Positions 1-14,200 of a DNA stretch of 64,000 nucleotides are shown here, piece after piece; positions within the stretch are counted from its first letter, which is position 1, and each line of letters begins with the position of its first letter. The notes under the pieces were generated by a model. The model did not search any database. It was not told where the DNA came from and saw only the letters and a program-made list of their open reading frames with translations. Origin of the DNA: Viscum album (Eukaryota > Streptophyta > Magnoliopsida > Santalales > Viscaceae); the NCBI GenBank assembly GCA_963277665.1, contig OY728153.1, positions 269,240,250 to 269,304,249 on the forward strand, given 5' to 3'. Both the position numbers and the translations under genes were made by a program.

Positions 1-3000
1 GAAATATTGAAGTGTGAGTGTAGAAATATGTGAAATTTTATTCACCATAATTGTATTGATCAACATATTTATATATTTTCAATATTAATGTGATTTATGT
101 ATTCCTTTTTCACACTTGAAAAAAAAAATCAGTTCCATTGAGTAAATTTATATGGTGTTTCATCCCAAATTTTAAACATGAAGGAAGGTTAATCTTCATT
201 CCTTAATGAACTTTATCATTTGAGTTTCAAAATGATACTATTTTTCTTATATTATACCAAAATCTATGACTTTAATAAGAGTATTTACTTTCCTTTTCCA
301 GCTTAAGATCACATCAAAAAATATCTTAATACATAATAAAGACCTTTATCAATAATTCTTATTAGATACTTTGTTTTAATGCATTAAAATTTTTTTGATT
401 TTAATTTCTAGTTCAATGATAAAACCATAGGTATTCCTTACAAGTCTCAAGATGTTTGATTCATAAGAAATAATGGATTTATCATCATTATTCTTTAACT
501 CGTGTAATTATCTATCCATTTTAATATAAATATTTTCAGAAGAATATTTTATTAAACTCCTCCAATTTTATGGATTCAATTTCTTCCATTTAGATGAAGT
601 TCATAATGAGACTCTGTCATTGAATTTATTGACCTTACAAAGTAAAAATACATAAATACACCATTTCATGCCCAAAATAATTAATAATATAAAATATTTT
701 TTCTATTTTTTTCATCCATTGATAAAAAATTAGTGGATCAAAAGATCCACAAAACGATGGTGGTCATTGTCATGTGAAGGACTCCATAGTGATTGTTAAT
801 TATTTAGTGTATATAGAAGTTTCAAATGGTTTGTGATATAATTTAAAACTTTACATATATAGGAAAAATATCCATGAGATTAGAAACACCATTATCTATC
901 CCATTTTCTTATTCTTTATGTCATTCATTGTATTATCCATCACATTTATTATTCACTAGGTTATTATGGGTTCTTTCCATTGGCTAAAACTATAAAGGGT
1001 AACATGAGTATTAAAAATTTATATCTGGAGTAAGAAATCATCTAATAATGATAATTAATCCTAATATTTCCTAACATGTGGCACCGTTATTTCAGTCTTG
1101 AATAGTTTATGTTCATCCTAGGTTTTTTTATGTTTTATATTTTAAATCTTCATAACCAAATCCTTAAAATTAAATAAAATCATAATATGATAACAACTAA
1201 AATAAACCAACCATAACATACATACATATTACATAATTTTACTAAAATAAAAATTATAATAGAAAAAATAAATGACAATTCCATAACCTAATGGTTTAGT
1301 TTCTTTGATGATTAGATACATAACTATCTTATTTTACAAAATAATGTGCATATCTTCTATAAGATAGATTACACATGAATCTCTTATAGAAATATCATAT
1401 GTAATAATCATCTTTGTTTCCTATATAATAAAAAACATAAGGAAAAGGGTGTGAAAAAAGGTAAGTAAGGGAAAAATAGTGTATATCAATCAGAACAACA
1501 GTGGTGATCATAATAAAATTCATAAGGGTGTAATAATAAAACAAGAACATATTTATGAAAACATAAATATAAAATATTTCCCAAAAATAATAATTTACAT
1601 TAGGCATATGATAAATAATAAAATAAGGATTATATAATAACATAAAAATGTTAGAAATGTGTAACTTTAGAAAATAATAACATATGTTAGGGATCCTTGT
1701 TAATATCATCAAAACATTTTGTAAAAATTAATCTATATCATGTCCAGGCATAACATAGTGAACAAAGGTAACAATATTATTCAATCATAACATAGTCATC
1801 CCATGAGATATAATTATTTACACAATGTATTAGGTAGATATTTAATTTGGGTCCCACACATCACATAATTATATAACAATATATATTTATTCCACATGAC
1901 CATGAACGCATTCATAAATACCCCATATCATAATTAACCTGTGAGAAGAAAATGGGTTTCATAAAATTTTCACAAGATACAAATATAAATCATCCAAGTG
2001 AAGAAAGTGGATTATCTCATTAAACTATATCCCTAGGGAAAAATTATAAATATTAAATTTTTACAACATAAAATGATATTGACATATATTAAAAACACTT
2101 TAATTGATGATATAAAATTCATGGAAAATCAAAATGAAATAACTTATGCATTCTGAAAAAAAATTGTTAAAAAATTTGATTGTGAAAAAATGGTTTTAAA
2201 AGGAAAAGTTAAAAGTAATAAAAATATTTTAAATAATAATTGAATGTGAAGGATTTTAATGGAATCTTATTAAGGAATATATAAGAAAAGGATGGAAAAA
2301 AGTGAACAAACAAAAAATATAATTAAACATAGTGAAAAACATTCCTTCTGGAATCGAATAAGTAAGTAAAAGTATATGGATAGTTAACATAAGAAATCAT
2401 ATAAATATAGGTAATGAAATATAATACATCCATATAAATATATAAATATATTTTACATGGAAGAAAAATATCCTAACTCTAAAGAGAGATAAATAAACTT
2501 CCGCTTACAAATATCATAATAGGTGAATTATAAATTAATGAAAAGTGAAATGGTAAAATAACATTTGAATTCATGAAATAAAAAGGGGGGATAAAAATAG
2601 GGATTTGAATTAAAAGTTCATATAAATTCTCTAAAGTAATTATATACATTTATAATCTAAAATAAGAAGTGGTATTGTGAGAAAATACCTTTACTTTTAC
2701 TCCCAACATCATAAAATAATTTTTAACTCACTGAATAATCAACATATAATTGTTAATAATTTATTTCAAAACCATTTTATATTTATTAGTTTTTTATTGA
2801 TCAATTATAAAAAAATTGACATATATTTCATTTAGTCATATTTTATTTTTATCATGGTATATTATTAGTTTCAATTGATTCATACCTATTTCAGTATAGA
2901 AGTTTTAGTCATCGTTATTTGTTGATAGATTATTTGTCTATATAATAATCAATGTAATAAAAATCATAATTTTATAGTGAAATATAAAATCCCATTTTTA

Positions 3001-4559
3001 TTTCATATAAGTCATGGGTATGGTTTAGAAGGATTAAATTTTCAACACGCATGTTTCATAAAACTTTTACAATAAAACTAAGTATCTTTTTTATGATCAT
3101 TTATTTGAGTGTATCTAATTTAGAACCCAAGTAATAAAATAAATTACTCATTAATATCATATATTACCATAATTTATGTTTTTATTCTCATTCATGATGA
3201 AAATGGTGAAATGGTATATCATCATTCATGTTAGTGATGAACCGAACCAAACTATAACTTTTTATATGAATGATTGAGTAAGAATATGAAGTTATATTAT
3301 TGAAATATATTTTTTTATTGAAGAATAATTATTTTAATAATAAATTTTTATATCTATAAATATTTTGTAATAAGAGTGAAGATGATAAGATAAATGAAAA
3401 ATATTGTGATGAACACATATCTTAATTAAGTAAAATAACCTCTTCTCCTAATGCCTTCCATTATACTGAAATATTTAGGGATATTTATTGAAACAAAAAG
3501 ATACAAAATGTTAGAGAGGATTTTTATGGATTTAATTTGATAATATATTTAAAAAAAATTAACCATAGGTTTGGGTTATAGTGGTTTGATTATGGGTCAT
3601 TATATAGATGAGTATGAGTGGAATATTTAAAAATATGCATTTCTTAATGCTTAAGGAAGGTCATTTTTACCTGAAAATTAGAAAGTGGATAAAACCCTGA
3701 TTTAGTGAGATTAAATCATTTATTAACATGTATTTTGATTTTATATCTATTTATTTTTAATTTATTCATATATGGTATTTTATTTTTTTACTGTTTATCA
3801 ACACAATTCAGTTTTCACCTTAGTAAATTATATTTTTATCAAAAAATAAAATTAAGCCTCGTAGATAATTTTGAAATCATGATTCAAAATATGGAATAAA
3901 TCTTAACAAATTTAACTATAAATATATGAAATAATTTTTTAAATAAAATAAAAAATAAATTAAAATAAATTTTTTTTCTTTAATAAATTTTTTTATATAA
4001 TGGAAGGTTTTATTTTACATATTATCATTTAGTAGTTTTTAATTGATATTAAATATTTGTCATACATGTTGAATATATGATATCTAATACATTATTCATT
4101 GATATGAAATTATTATTTTTTATTATAAAAATTTCAATATACCCAATATCTTTGTGTAATGACCATATATCCAATAGGCATATATGCAATGGCTATATAT
4201 CAAATTACCATATAATGGTCATGTTACTATTTTCTATTCTTGAATATAACCTTACATACATTAATAAAATTAATTCATCCTATTCATTCGTTTCATTACT
4301 TTAATTATTATTATTTTACAATATTACTAATCTTATGCCTATATTCCATTTTATAATCAATGATATATTTGTCTTAAGAGACCAGGAAAAATAAATTTTC
4401 AATCTTAGAGGCTTTTATAATTTATTAATTTCTATTTTGTACTATAATATTTTTTCCATAATATAAAAAATAAATTATTAATTTTAGTTTAATATTTAAT
4501 TAAAGAAACTTATAATAAAATATAATTATTGAATTGAATTTTAAACTTCAAATATAGGT
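1..4559. other. AT-rich gene-free flank
   Basis: I see no gene here. The stretch is extremely AT-rich, and every open frame is short, rich in Ile, Phe, Tyr and Asn, and without a recognisable motif, as chance frames in such DNA are. A short run of imperfect repeats of a 'CATATAT' theme lies at about 4160-4225. The region probably includes the unrecognisable 5' part (LTR, gag, protease) of the gypsy element whose reverse transcriptase starts near 4560, but I could not confirm that. Confidence 0.5.
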
Positions 4560-5290
4560 CTTTATAAGTCTCTTTCTTAATTTTATACTTAAATATTTTT
4601 AAGGATTTCCTTCTAACAGAGTAGTACATTTTTTGGTCAAATTTTTTCTAGTATTGGAACCTATAATACTTATACCTTATCATATATCTCAAATTGATTT
4701 TAGGAAAATTAAAATTCTGTTAGAGGATGTTGAAGTTATGGGATTTACCAAACTAAACACTTTTCCATGGGGTTTCCATGTTATTTTCGCCAAGAAATGT
4801 GATGTAAGTTTACAATAACATAAAAAATCAAAAAATAAATATAATAACAATAATTAATTTTAATCAATTACCTTATATTGAAAATTTATATGATGACCTA
4901 TGATATAGTTATCATCAACTTCAGTTGAGAGAAAATGATATTTCAAAGATATCTTTCTAAATTCATTATTTTAAAAAATTTGTCATTACTTTTAGATTAA
5001 TTATTTCACCTATTGTTTTCATGGACTTGATAAAGATAATATTTCATATATTATTTGAATCCATTATTAATTTTTTTTATATGATATTTTCATATATTTT
5101 ATATCATTAGAAGATCGTGGTTGACTTATGTGAATCACATTAGACACATTACAAGACCACTGACTCTATTCCATGCTTTCAAAATACTTTTATTGATTTT
5201 TCGAATTTATATTCCATGCACATGTGTTGTTGGAGTATATATTCTCAATGTTCCCAGATAAATTAAAGTTATTGATGTTTTTAGTATATA
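4560..5290 (+). pseudogene. decayed Ty3/gypsy reverse transcriptase fragment (element G0, left part)
   Basis: This is a heavily mutated reverse transcriptase of a chromovirus-type gypsy element. An open stretch at 4633-4818 carries PI-x3-PY, then GF-x6-PWG and a trailing FAKK, which matches the family pattern PIS-x-PYRM...KGFIRPS-x-SPWGAPVLFVKK. Downstream, across stops and frameshifts, come a YHQLQLRENDISK-like stretch (family YHQ-x-RV-x-EDIPKT), a VFMDLIK-x-IF stretch (family VFMDLMNRVF), a ruined FIDDIL box near 5090, an LQDH-x-LY-x2-LSK stretch near 5140-5180, and finally an FHAHV-like match to FLGHV. It ends just before the copia LTR at 5304, so that element probably inserted into this gypsy pol. 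It is certainly non-functional. The family call rests on several collinear motifs. Confidence 0.65.
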
Positions 5291-5303
5291 AGAATTTATT
5301 TTA

Positions 5304-7243
5304 TGAAGGTTCCAAGAAAAGAAAAGGCATCCTTTGATGGTATGGTCAACATGGATTTTTGTCTTAATTTACAAGTAATCGTTGTTGTACATGATTAAAA
5401 CAGCATGTATAGTGAAAACCATAGATTACTTGACAAGATTAAAATTCCAAAAAACATAATAAAAGGATATTTATATATAATTTATAATTAATTTATGTAC
5501 ATATATATAATTACGTTAAATTTTAATTCTGCTTTCATTAATGATCTAATTGAATAGATTTTGTCATACCATCATTTTTCTATAAGATCCACATGAGAAA
5601 TACCTCAAGTAGTGATCCCCATGTGAACCAAAATATATAAATGTTTTTGTAAAATCACTGATATCTAGCACGAAAGATCATGGTCACTTGAGTTTTTCAT
5701 CATTGATCTCAGCTAAATTCTTATTATGTGATAAGGAACTATTGAGGTTCTCTTAATGGATTGAGAGTGGAGAAAGAGAGTTTGTGTGCTCTAGATCTCT
5801 AGATCTCTCTATAGGGATTGATAGCTTATCTCTACATCCATTGTGTACACCAAAAGTGATTTAATAAATTTTTATAATTAGATATTTATTATTTCATGTT
5901 TAGGGTTGGAAAATTGCACACAAGCCCCTTCCAAAACCTAACAATTCTTAATTGAACCCATTCCCAATAATAATAACAATAATAATAATCACTTGACTTA
6001 TGAAACACATTAATAATATAACTAAATATCCTTTACACAATTTCCAATTATACCATTAATCATGGTTTACTTTCCTTCATTGACATTTATTGGTCCTCAA
6101 ATAATGATTATTTATTAAACAAATAAATGTTACTACATTATTCTATGAAAATATAATAAATATTATATTCACCAATATTTAAAATAAATATTTATTATTA
6201 TTTAACTCACTTAGTATTACAAATAAATTTTAATTAAATTTTGGTGATCTACCAAAATAAAATAAATATTATTTATTCTAACTTAATAAATTAAATACTT
6301 CAATATAGTTGAGATTGTTGGTACACTTATTGTGTGACCATCTTGGACTCTTTCTTAGTGACATTATCCATATCCACCCGAAGTCCAAGGAAAGTTTCTA
6401 GTAACACATCAAGTCTCCCATATCTAAATAAGTTGATGTCACAATGAATTTCAACCTACCACAAATTTTTATAGTGTAATATATTCCTTTATATTGATAT
6501 CTCAAATAAATAAGGTTTCTTGTTGATTCCATCAACCAATATACCTAATGTCTCTTTATTTGACTTTATGTAATTGAACTCACCCACTAAAAACCATGTA
6601 CATGGATTTATATAGGTAGTTACATTCCAAAAAAAGGGCCTGAGATATCAAATTCCATCAAGGGATGGAAGGGGTAAATCATATATTACATTATCCATTA
6701 ATGAAATATCACCCTTGATGCACACAATGTATCTTACATCGTAGTGAGAATATGTCATCATGGTTTTTATCAGTACATAAAATTTCATGATTAATGATAT
6801 CCATTAATAATAATCTTAATGTCTAAGGATCAATACACATATATACATATAGGAACATTATATAAAACATAGAAATTAAGTTTTTTAATTAATGGTATTG
6901 TTGATATAACCTGCTACCTTAGAGACTAGTAAGATATAACACCATGAGAATGTGTCTTAATTTATTATGATTCTCCTACCCCTAATAGTCTATATTATCT
7001 ATATCCTATTATAAAATATCATTTTTTATAGAAAATAGAATCAATAATGGTGTCAAGGAACCTTTAGGTTCTCATTATAATGGGGAACTACAATTACCTT
7101 TTAGTGAAACATATATTCTCAAGACATTGTCACATATAATAGACTAATAAAGTAATAATCATTATGTAATAAGAATCTTAATTAATAATGAAAGAATATA
7201 ATTCTGTACTAAGAAAGTTAGTTCTAGGGAACCTAATCTAATA
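5304..7243 (-). repeat. C1 3' LTR (left copy)
   Basis: About 1,940 bp, collinear with 44463-46398. Shared landmarks include 'GATGGTATGGTCAAC' near 5336, the run of CTAGATCTCT near 5790, 'TTTAGGGTTGG' near 5900, and 'AGGGAACC' near the right edge. It starts TGAAGG. The right edge reads ...AATA, where the expected terminal CA appears as TA. It is followed directly by the complement of a copia polypurine tract. The two LTRs are so diverged that homology is seen only through scattered blocks, which implies an old insertion. Confidence 0.7.
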
Positions 7244-7255
7244 AACTCCCACTTG
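7244..7255 (-). other. C1 polypurine tract
   Basis: The plus strand reads AACTCCCACTTG; its complement CAAGTGGGAGTT is close to the classical plant copia polypurine tract CAAGTGGGAGAT that abuts the 3' LTR. It sits exactly between RNase H and the LTR, as required to prime plus-strand DNA. Confidence 0.7.
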
Positions 7256-7419
7256 AACTATAGCCAATTGAAAAAAAAAATCCACTAGCTCTCACATGAT
7301 ACTCATAACTTCACTAAGATAAACCATTATTCAATGGGTCCACCATGTTTTATTTCATATATACTTTTCCTCCTATAACTTCGCCTCATTGAGAAAAATA
7401 TTTCATGAGATCAAACTTC

Positions 7420-8990
7420 TGAAGTATGTTCTTTATCTTTTGTTGTGACATATACTCTTTAGAATGATCCACCACTACAATTTTGTCATAGTAAACTATG
7501 ATTGTGTAATTATAGTTAGTAATCATATCAATATCATGGATAATGTTGTGAATCCAAACTACTTCCTTATATAAATCAGAAGTTACAATATACTCAGGAT
7601 CTACTATATAATCAATAACAATTGGCTATTTAGAACTCTTCCATCTCACAACTCCTCCATTGAGACAAAATACATATCCAAACAACTACTTCATATTCTT
7701 TTAATATATATAAATTATAGCATATATATAACCCCTAATGACATCTCTTCAACTCCTCCATACACGAGGACCATATCCTTAGTTCACCTCAGATACTTGA
7801 GGATAACCTTAACAGTAGTCTAATTTTTTTCAACTAGATCTTATTGATATCTTCCTACCATGATCAAATCATTGGAAAAATCAAGCCTCAAACATAACAT
7901 TAGATACATGATTGATCTTATCATAAAACTGTGTGGTATCTTACACATTCTCTCTCTCTTCTTATGTTTGCAGACATATTTTCTTGGAAAGATGTATACC
8001 ATGTGACACTAGAACCAATCCCCTATTAAATTTTTCCATACTGAACATATTAAATATTTGGTCAATGTATGTACCTTTTACTTAGTCTAAGTATCCTCTC
8101 TGATCTATCTGTGTGATCTTGATCCCTATAATGTAGGCCACTTCACCTATGTCCTTCTTAGAGAAGCACTTTCTCAACCATTATGTAACCACTTATAAGG
8201 ATGATATATCATTTATAATTAGTCATATGTCACCAATATATACTACTATGAAAAAAAAATTACTCCCAAAAAAACACTTGTAAACACATGGATCACATTC
8301 ATTATTAATGAAACTAAATTCCTTTATCGATTCCTCGAATAAAATATTCCATAACCTGGATACTTACTTTAATCCGTATAATGAACCTTTCATAACATTT
8401 TGGTGTTTTCTGAAGTAAAAAACCCTTTTAGTTGTGTCATATACACATCCTCTTGATGTTTCTCATTATGGAAAGTAGTTTTTACATCTATTTTCTAAAT
8501 CTCATAGTCTTGGTAAGATTTTAAGGAAATAAAAAATTTAGATGGATATAAACATAGAAACTATAGAATATTTTTTTTAATTTTCAATTCCATTATATTG
8601 TCTAAAACCATTAGTGACTACTCATGATTTATTTTCATTTACTTTACGTTTCATGTCCAATTTTCTCTTGAATGCTCATTTTCACCCGATGGGTTTTACA
8701 TCAATTGGTGGATCAATAGTAACCCAAAAATGGTTTTTATATGTGGAATCCATATCTGAATTCATTTATTATTTCCATATTGTATCTTTTAATCTCTATG
8801 TTTCCTATTTATAAGATATATATCATTATTTTTAATCAATAATGAGTCAGTATCATCGATAACTAAAAAACCACGTCTCTCTGGTTCTCCTTCCTCTATA
8901 AAACTCTAACATAGTACTTTTGTTTTAAGAAAAACTTCTTCCATGTGGTCCTAGGGAATCTGTTCTTGTACCAACTCTTGTGTATCTTAA
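7420..8990 (-). pseudogene. C1 reverse transcriptase and RNase H remnant
   Basis: On the minus strand, a stretch near 8430-8490 reads DVKTTFHNE, matching the copia RT box VDVKTAFLNG. Near 8200-8260 is a degraded YVDD box followed by a recognisable SGYI...SLLEGHR region. Near 7600-7680 is the RNase H start GYVFCLNGGVVRWKSSK, followed by a degraded ADST-x-EAEY box, and at 7430-7500 comes YYDKIVVVDHSKEY...IKNI, matching CDN-x-AI-x-NSKEP...KHIERKYH. Stops and frameshifts are frequent. The role would have been copying element RNA into DNA. It sits between integrase (right) and the 3' LTR (left), as in all Ty1/copia elements. Confidence 0.8.
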
Positions 8991-9059
8991 CCATCAACTT
9001 CATCAAAGTCGATATTTCTCCAACTATCCTCATTTAGTATGTTCCCCTTCTCAATAAAA

Positions 9060-9960
9060 ATATCTTATATTGTGACAATTACATTCTTGTTTAAAGGGTT
9101 TTGTAGATAATATCCCCTTATTTATTTAGAATAACCTATAAATATACTTTTATGACACAATGTTCTAGTTTATTGCTTGATCTAGCCTTAACAAACACCT
9201 CATAACCCCGTGTATGAACATGTAAAAAATGGGTTTCTTTCCACTCAATAACTCGAAGGGAAAACCATTTAACACTTTAGTTGGTAATCAGTTTAGTATG
9301 TATGATGTCTTCTATAATGCATATCCCAAAAGAATAATGTAATACTTTCATAACTCATCATTTACATTACCATGTTGTGTAGTGTATGGTTCCTCCTTTC
9401 ATTGACACCATTCCACTATGGTATATAAGGTAATGTGAGTTGAGATAAAATACCCTACTCCAATAGAAATTAAATAATGTATTGGTTAATATATTCACAA
9501 ACTTTATTTGATTGATATTTCTATATCCTCTTACTAATATTATTCTCAACATTATTGTTGAGCTCCTTGTACTTCTCAATGTATTCGTATTTATAACTCA
9601 TCAAGTAGATATAATCATACCTACTAAAGTCATTGATAAAAGTAATGAAGTATGAGAATACACCTCTAGAATCTACTTGAAATTTTCTATACACATCAGT
9701 GTGTACCAAATCTATAAGCTCTATAGACCTCTAACCTTGACCACTAAAAAGTGATTTGGTCGTCTTACCTTATAAACAAGAAAGACATATTTCACGTTTC
9801 TTAAGATCAAAAGATTCTAAGTAACCATATTGATAGATCTTTTTCAAATGCTTCTCATTTATGTGACTGAGATGCTAATGCCATAACTTAGAGTTAAATG
9901 AGTCACACGCGTTTTTTTGTTATCAATTGCTAATATTTGGTTTTCTTAATTTAAAAAAAA
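9060..9960 (-). pseudogene. C1 integrase with pre-integrase zinc region
   Basis: Reading right to left, a degraded gag-pre-integrase motif (LWH-x-HLSHINEKH) lies near 9860-9890. Then come a CLSC-x2-GK-TKS-x-F motif near 9740-9790 and the integrase core at 9521-9709, with VHTDVY-x-KFQVDSRG and FINDFSRY supplying the first catalytic aspartate (HTD). Near 9340-9400 is NGV-x-ERRN-x-TL, the copia NGVAERRNRTL box with the catalytic glutamate. FFW and a degraded PYELW/GRKP region follow down to about 9100. The wording is closest to Angela-type copia. Several frame changes and stops make it a pseudogene. Confidence 0.8.
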
Positions 9961-11157
9961 TTGTAAATCAATTATGTCGTACCATAACATATGTTATATT
10001 TATAAAAGTATCAACCTTTATTTCCAAAGATTAAAAATATATCTAACCATGTCTAAAAAAGATATGGAAATAATGTTGTTGGTAACACTAGTAATATAAT
10101 AAAAATTATTTAAAAGAAAAATCAATCATTTTTGTAATGTGGGATGGTAGTCTCCAATGACTAGAGCAGCCAGCCTCACTCTATCGGCAGCCTGTAGATC
10201 CACCTCATATCTTGAAACCTTATAAAATATAATTGGCTTATATATTTGGATACAAATGTGTGAACCATAGTAAATATCTTATACCCAACATGTGGATAAG
10301 AAAATATTTAACTCAATAATGAATGCACCTGAATCTTTTCCTTTCTTCTTTGGATGGGTGTAATTCTTCTTCTAATGGGACTGCTTTCCATATGAAAAAC
10401 ATACCACATCATGTTATTTTCCTTTCCTTTGTATATTCTTATTCTTGTAAGGATGATTCTCTAGAAATTTATAATTAGAATAATTCATAGACCCTTTTCC
10501 CTTGTTCCTCCTCTTCTTATTTAGCATAATGTTGGTGGGGTTTTCATGCCTATTTTTTTATCAACTTGGCTTATAATAGTAAAAAGTTACGAAAGTGTCT
10601 TCTATCTATTTCTCATAATACTAATTATAATAAAACTAGATAAGTTTGTAGTTAGTTAGGAAATAATGAGATATGTGTTCATATTATAAGGGACCTTAAA
10701 CCTTCAAATGTCTAGGTTCTTAATGTAGTCAATCATCTTGACTAAATGTACCCCATCTGGCATCTACTCTCTATGTTTTAACTAGAATAGTTCATTGCAT
10801 ACCTCATATCTCTCTAACAACACCTTATCTTGATAGATATCCCAAAGGTGCGAAATGATGTTACACACATCCATACCCCCATATAGGTTTAGAATGTCAT
10901 TGCACATAGAGGATAACATGAAACTTTGTACATGCATTATGTTATCTACATGCCTTAAATAAAGAGATATATCTTCCTATCTAGCCTCTTTGGAAATAAA
11001 ATTTTGAATTGGGGTTTCTAGCATGTATAATTTCCATTAGTGGGATAGTATAATGCATGAGCGCCTATACTATTCCTGGAAATTTAGGCTTGTGGGAAGG
11101 TTATCCTTCTCTAGTATAGATCATATTGATATTGTCAATGTTTTTTTTATTTTCCAT
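9961..11157 (-). pseudogene. C1 gag and protease remnant
   Basis: This part is badly decayed. Near 10020-10100 the minus strand reads a stretch resembling NNIISIS-x-LDM, which in Angela elements lies after the protease. The zinc-knuckle and gag segments (about 10330-11157) are recognised mainly by position and by a possible start MENKK at 11157, followed by short matches to copia gag N-termini. A short, more GC-rich patch at about 10140-10220 falls within the protease-integrase linker. I can support the identity by order and the linker match, not by intact motifs. Confidence 0.45.
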
Positions 11158-11277
11158 TTCTATAAATTAAGATTATATAATTAGTACTTTTTTATTACAA
11201 AAATAGATTAATTAATTTAAAATTTAATTCAATTCCATTAATCTCACAATAACTTTTAAAACCCAATAGTGATATAT
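11158..11277 (-). other. C1 5' leader, left part
   Basis: AT-rich, non-coding, between the presumed gag start and the G2 LTR. It should continue at 44173-44442 on the other side of the nested insertion. Confidence 0.4.
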
Positions 11278-14200
11278 TGTTACGACCCACCTTCCTCAAC
11301 ATGAGGGAAGGGACAGCAATGTGTCACGCCCTTTATTCTTCAATATAAAGGAGAGATAATGACCCCTGAGTCTTGCCTTCATAGGATCTGAAGTGGAAAC
11401 TAGTACCAAGGGTATAGAATCTCACACAAAATGGAAGGCATTACCCTTTTAAATGAAAACAGGATCCAAAGATAATATGGTAAACATCCCAAACAACACC
11501 AAACATTTATAGAAATGAATCCAAACTACAAACTGTGCATGATTTAAACATAAACTACGAAAAAAGTATAACCAAAGTACTAAAGCAAGTTCCAAAAGAA
11601 AGAGAATAAGCAGCAACACAGTAACTGTCCCAACGCCCAAGCTAGTAAAGTCCAGCACGATCCTCAAAGTCCTCCGAGAAACCTGAAAATAGTTTTATAG
11701 ACATAGGGTGAGTATACAATTATACCCAGTGGGAAAATTAAACCCACTAATGCACAAGTGGGGGAACAAACTAATTCCCCTATGAGAAAATAGTAGAACC
11801 TCAAAGCACCTACCAAGGAATACTAACTATCCCAGCCTCACCATGGTACAATCACCAAATAACGCAAGTCAATTAAAGTAGTAGTATAAGCACATCATGA
11901 TTTGGGTACCCCACACCGCTTTCCCACTGGTTAACTACTCATTCCAAAAGGATAATGTTATAATGTTTCCACTCTTCCAAAATGCATCCCCACTACCACA
12001 ACTCACCCACACACACCTGGGACTCAAACCACACACAAATCCCACCCATAAACTCCTAGTCCACAACCACCACACCTCTCATCCGTAGATAGTAGGTCCT
12101 TATCTCTAAGACACTTGGGAAAATAATCCTAGCCTACAAACACTAAGTCCCCTCATCCACAACAAATCATCCCAAAGGATCTTGGACTATGGAAGATATC
12201 AATCCATTACAGCCTTCCCAGATACACTCGAGCAGTAAGAACCTAGAAGTGGGTGTGAGGAATCAAGTCAATAACCATTCATCTATCCTCCCATCGGGAT
12301 GTTGGGAAAGACATCCTTCCCCATGAAATGGGGGTGTTCGGCACATGGTGCTAAACAGAGGTTGTGTGTGTATAGAAAAAAACAAGGAACTCAAATTTAT
12401 ACATATAAGTAAACAACAGTCAACCCAATCTATGGGTCCCAAAACAAACAACCAACCCACACAGAACCACATTTACTACTACCCTTATATGCACGACAAC
12501 AGCCACTACCAAAGCATTCACCCAACCACTTTTTCATTTAAACATTTTACATAAATTTACTAAGGGTTCACTTTAAGTTGTTCCAACACTACCTGGGGAA
12601 ACTACCAAGCACAACATCTTCAACTGCCTCATAAGGTAAAGAGCCTGATTAAATAAACACACAGAAACTGACCCATTTCATTCTTTGGTACTGCCAAATT
12701 TGAAAAAAGTAAGAGGAAATAATGTAAAACATTTCCATTTTAACACTCATTCATAAAAACAACAGAGAACAACCAACCTGGAGTTCCACTACACACCCCC
12801 TTTTTCCCTAAACACTCATTCAACCACTGCTAACTATCATTCTTCAAAGTTATACCACACAATCCTCCTCTCATGGCTAGGACCGGTAGCCCCACTTCCC
12901 AATAAGGCCACACCCAGCATACCTATAAACATGAAGTCACGACACAAACTAGTATTATAGCCCTACTACCCAAAAATATCCCACATGTAGTCCCACTACA
13001 TAAAAATTTCATAACCACGCTACATCCCCACTGCCCAATGTCACTCCCTGGCCACAAAAAAAGAAAAATCAGTCCCACTACCTACAAGTACATCCATTCC
13101 ACATTCCATCAGTCCCTCAACATGAGATTCCAACACACCACCCATAATGTCCCACACACCAATCCCAAATCCACTAACACTAAACCATATCCCCATTTCA
13201 ACCACATACCACACCCTTCTCACAAACCAACTCTACTTCCCACCCCTGTACCCATAATTGTTCTCCCAATAACAGCACCACACAACCCCCACAGAGTCAC
13301 AAAACTCAAGATAACACAACACACGACCATGCCTATCCAACAGGACGGATTCAAATTTGGTAAACATTGTTCTTTAACCCACTTTGATAAACAAGGGTGA
13401 TCACACAAGGGTTTTCATCCTGGGCATCCATTTCATTTAACCAGGTATACGCGATTAGTCAGATTAGTATTTACAATGATTTTTTATAAGGAAACTAAAT
13501 TAGTTATGAAGCATCACCCATGCATAGAAAAAGACCACAAATGGATATAATTTTTAGAGAGCTTTACAGTCACAATATATCACATCATCAACAAGGTTAA
13601 CAAATAAAATAGGCAATCAACATCAAACCACCCCCAACCTGTTATTTTATTGATCCTATTATACTTTGATCATATTCCTTTCCCTTCATTAATTAGTTGT
13701 TAAGAAAAAGGATTCAGCCATTCTTTATAAATAATGATTAGTACACCCACCCCGCATGATACACAAAAAGGAGAGGCAAAAGAATCCCTACTTGAAAAAA
13801 CAGGCAACCAAAACTCTTCTTTGTGCCAAGAATAGGGTATTGCGTGAGCAATAGGAAACTCTAAGAAAACTAAAAAGGAGATGGCTCAAGCATAGGTTCA
13901 TGACTCGTATAGATAAAAAGAATCTAGGAGCGACAAGAGGGAATGTAAAACACAATCGAAAGGGATGATCTGGTCTTTGAAGAGATAAATCCTATATTAA
14001 AAGGAGAACAGTTTCAAAATCCATTAATGTAGGGTCATGTTCAAGATCACTCGGTTTGAGTATCTCAAAGTCCCCGGAATGTTAGTATATTAAATATATA
14101 CTTAATATCCTTGTAAATTCCCTTAAAAATGCCCAAAAATTCTTGAAACTCGGTTTACGTCAAATAAGACGTAAGAGGGGTGAAACTGGAAAACTGGGAA

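Noticed and set aside
1395..1712. 105-codon minus-strand frame rich in Tyr, Phe and Ile
   Set aside because: Chance frame in very AT-rich DNA; no motif, no start context, no neighbours.
9367..9579. Separate 70-codon minus-strand gene
   Set aside because: It is a shifted frame over the copia integrase; the neighbouring frame carries the NGV-x-ERRN box.
13038..13400. 120-codon plus-strand frame rich in Pro, His and Thr
   Set aside because: It lies inside the G2 LTR, overlaps open frames on the other strand, has low complexity and is not open in the right LTR copy.
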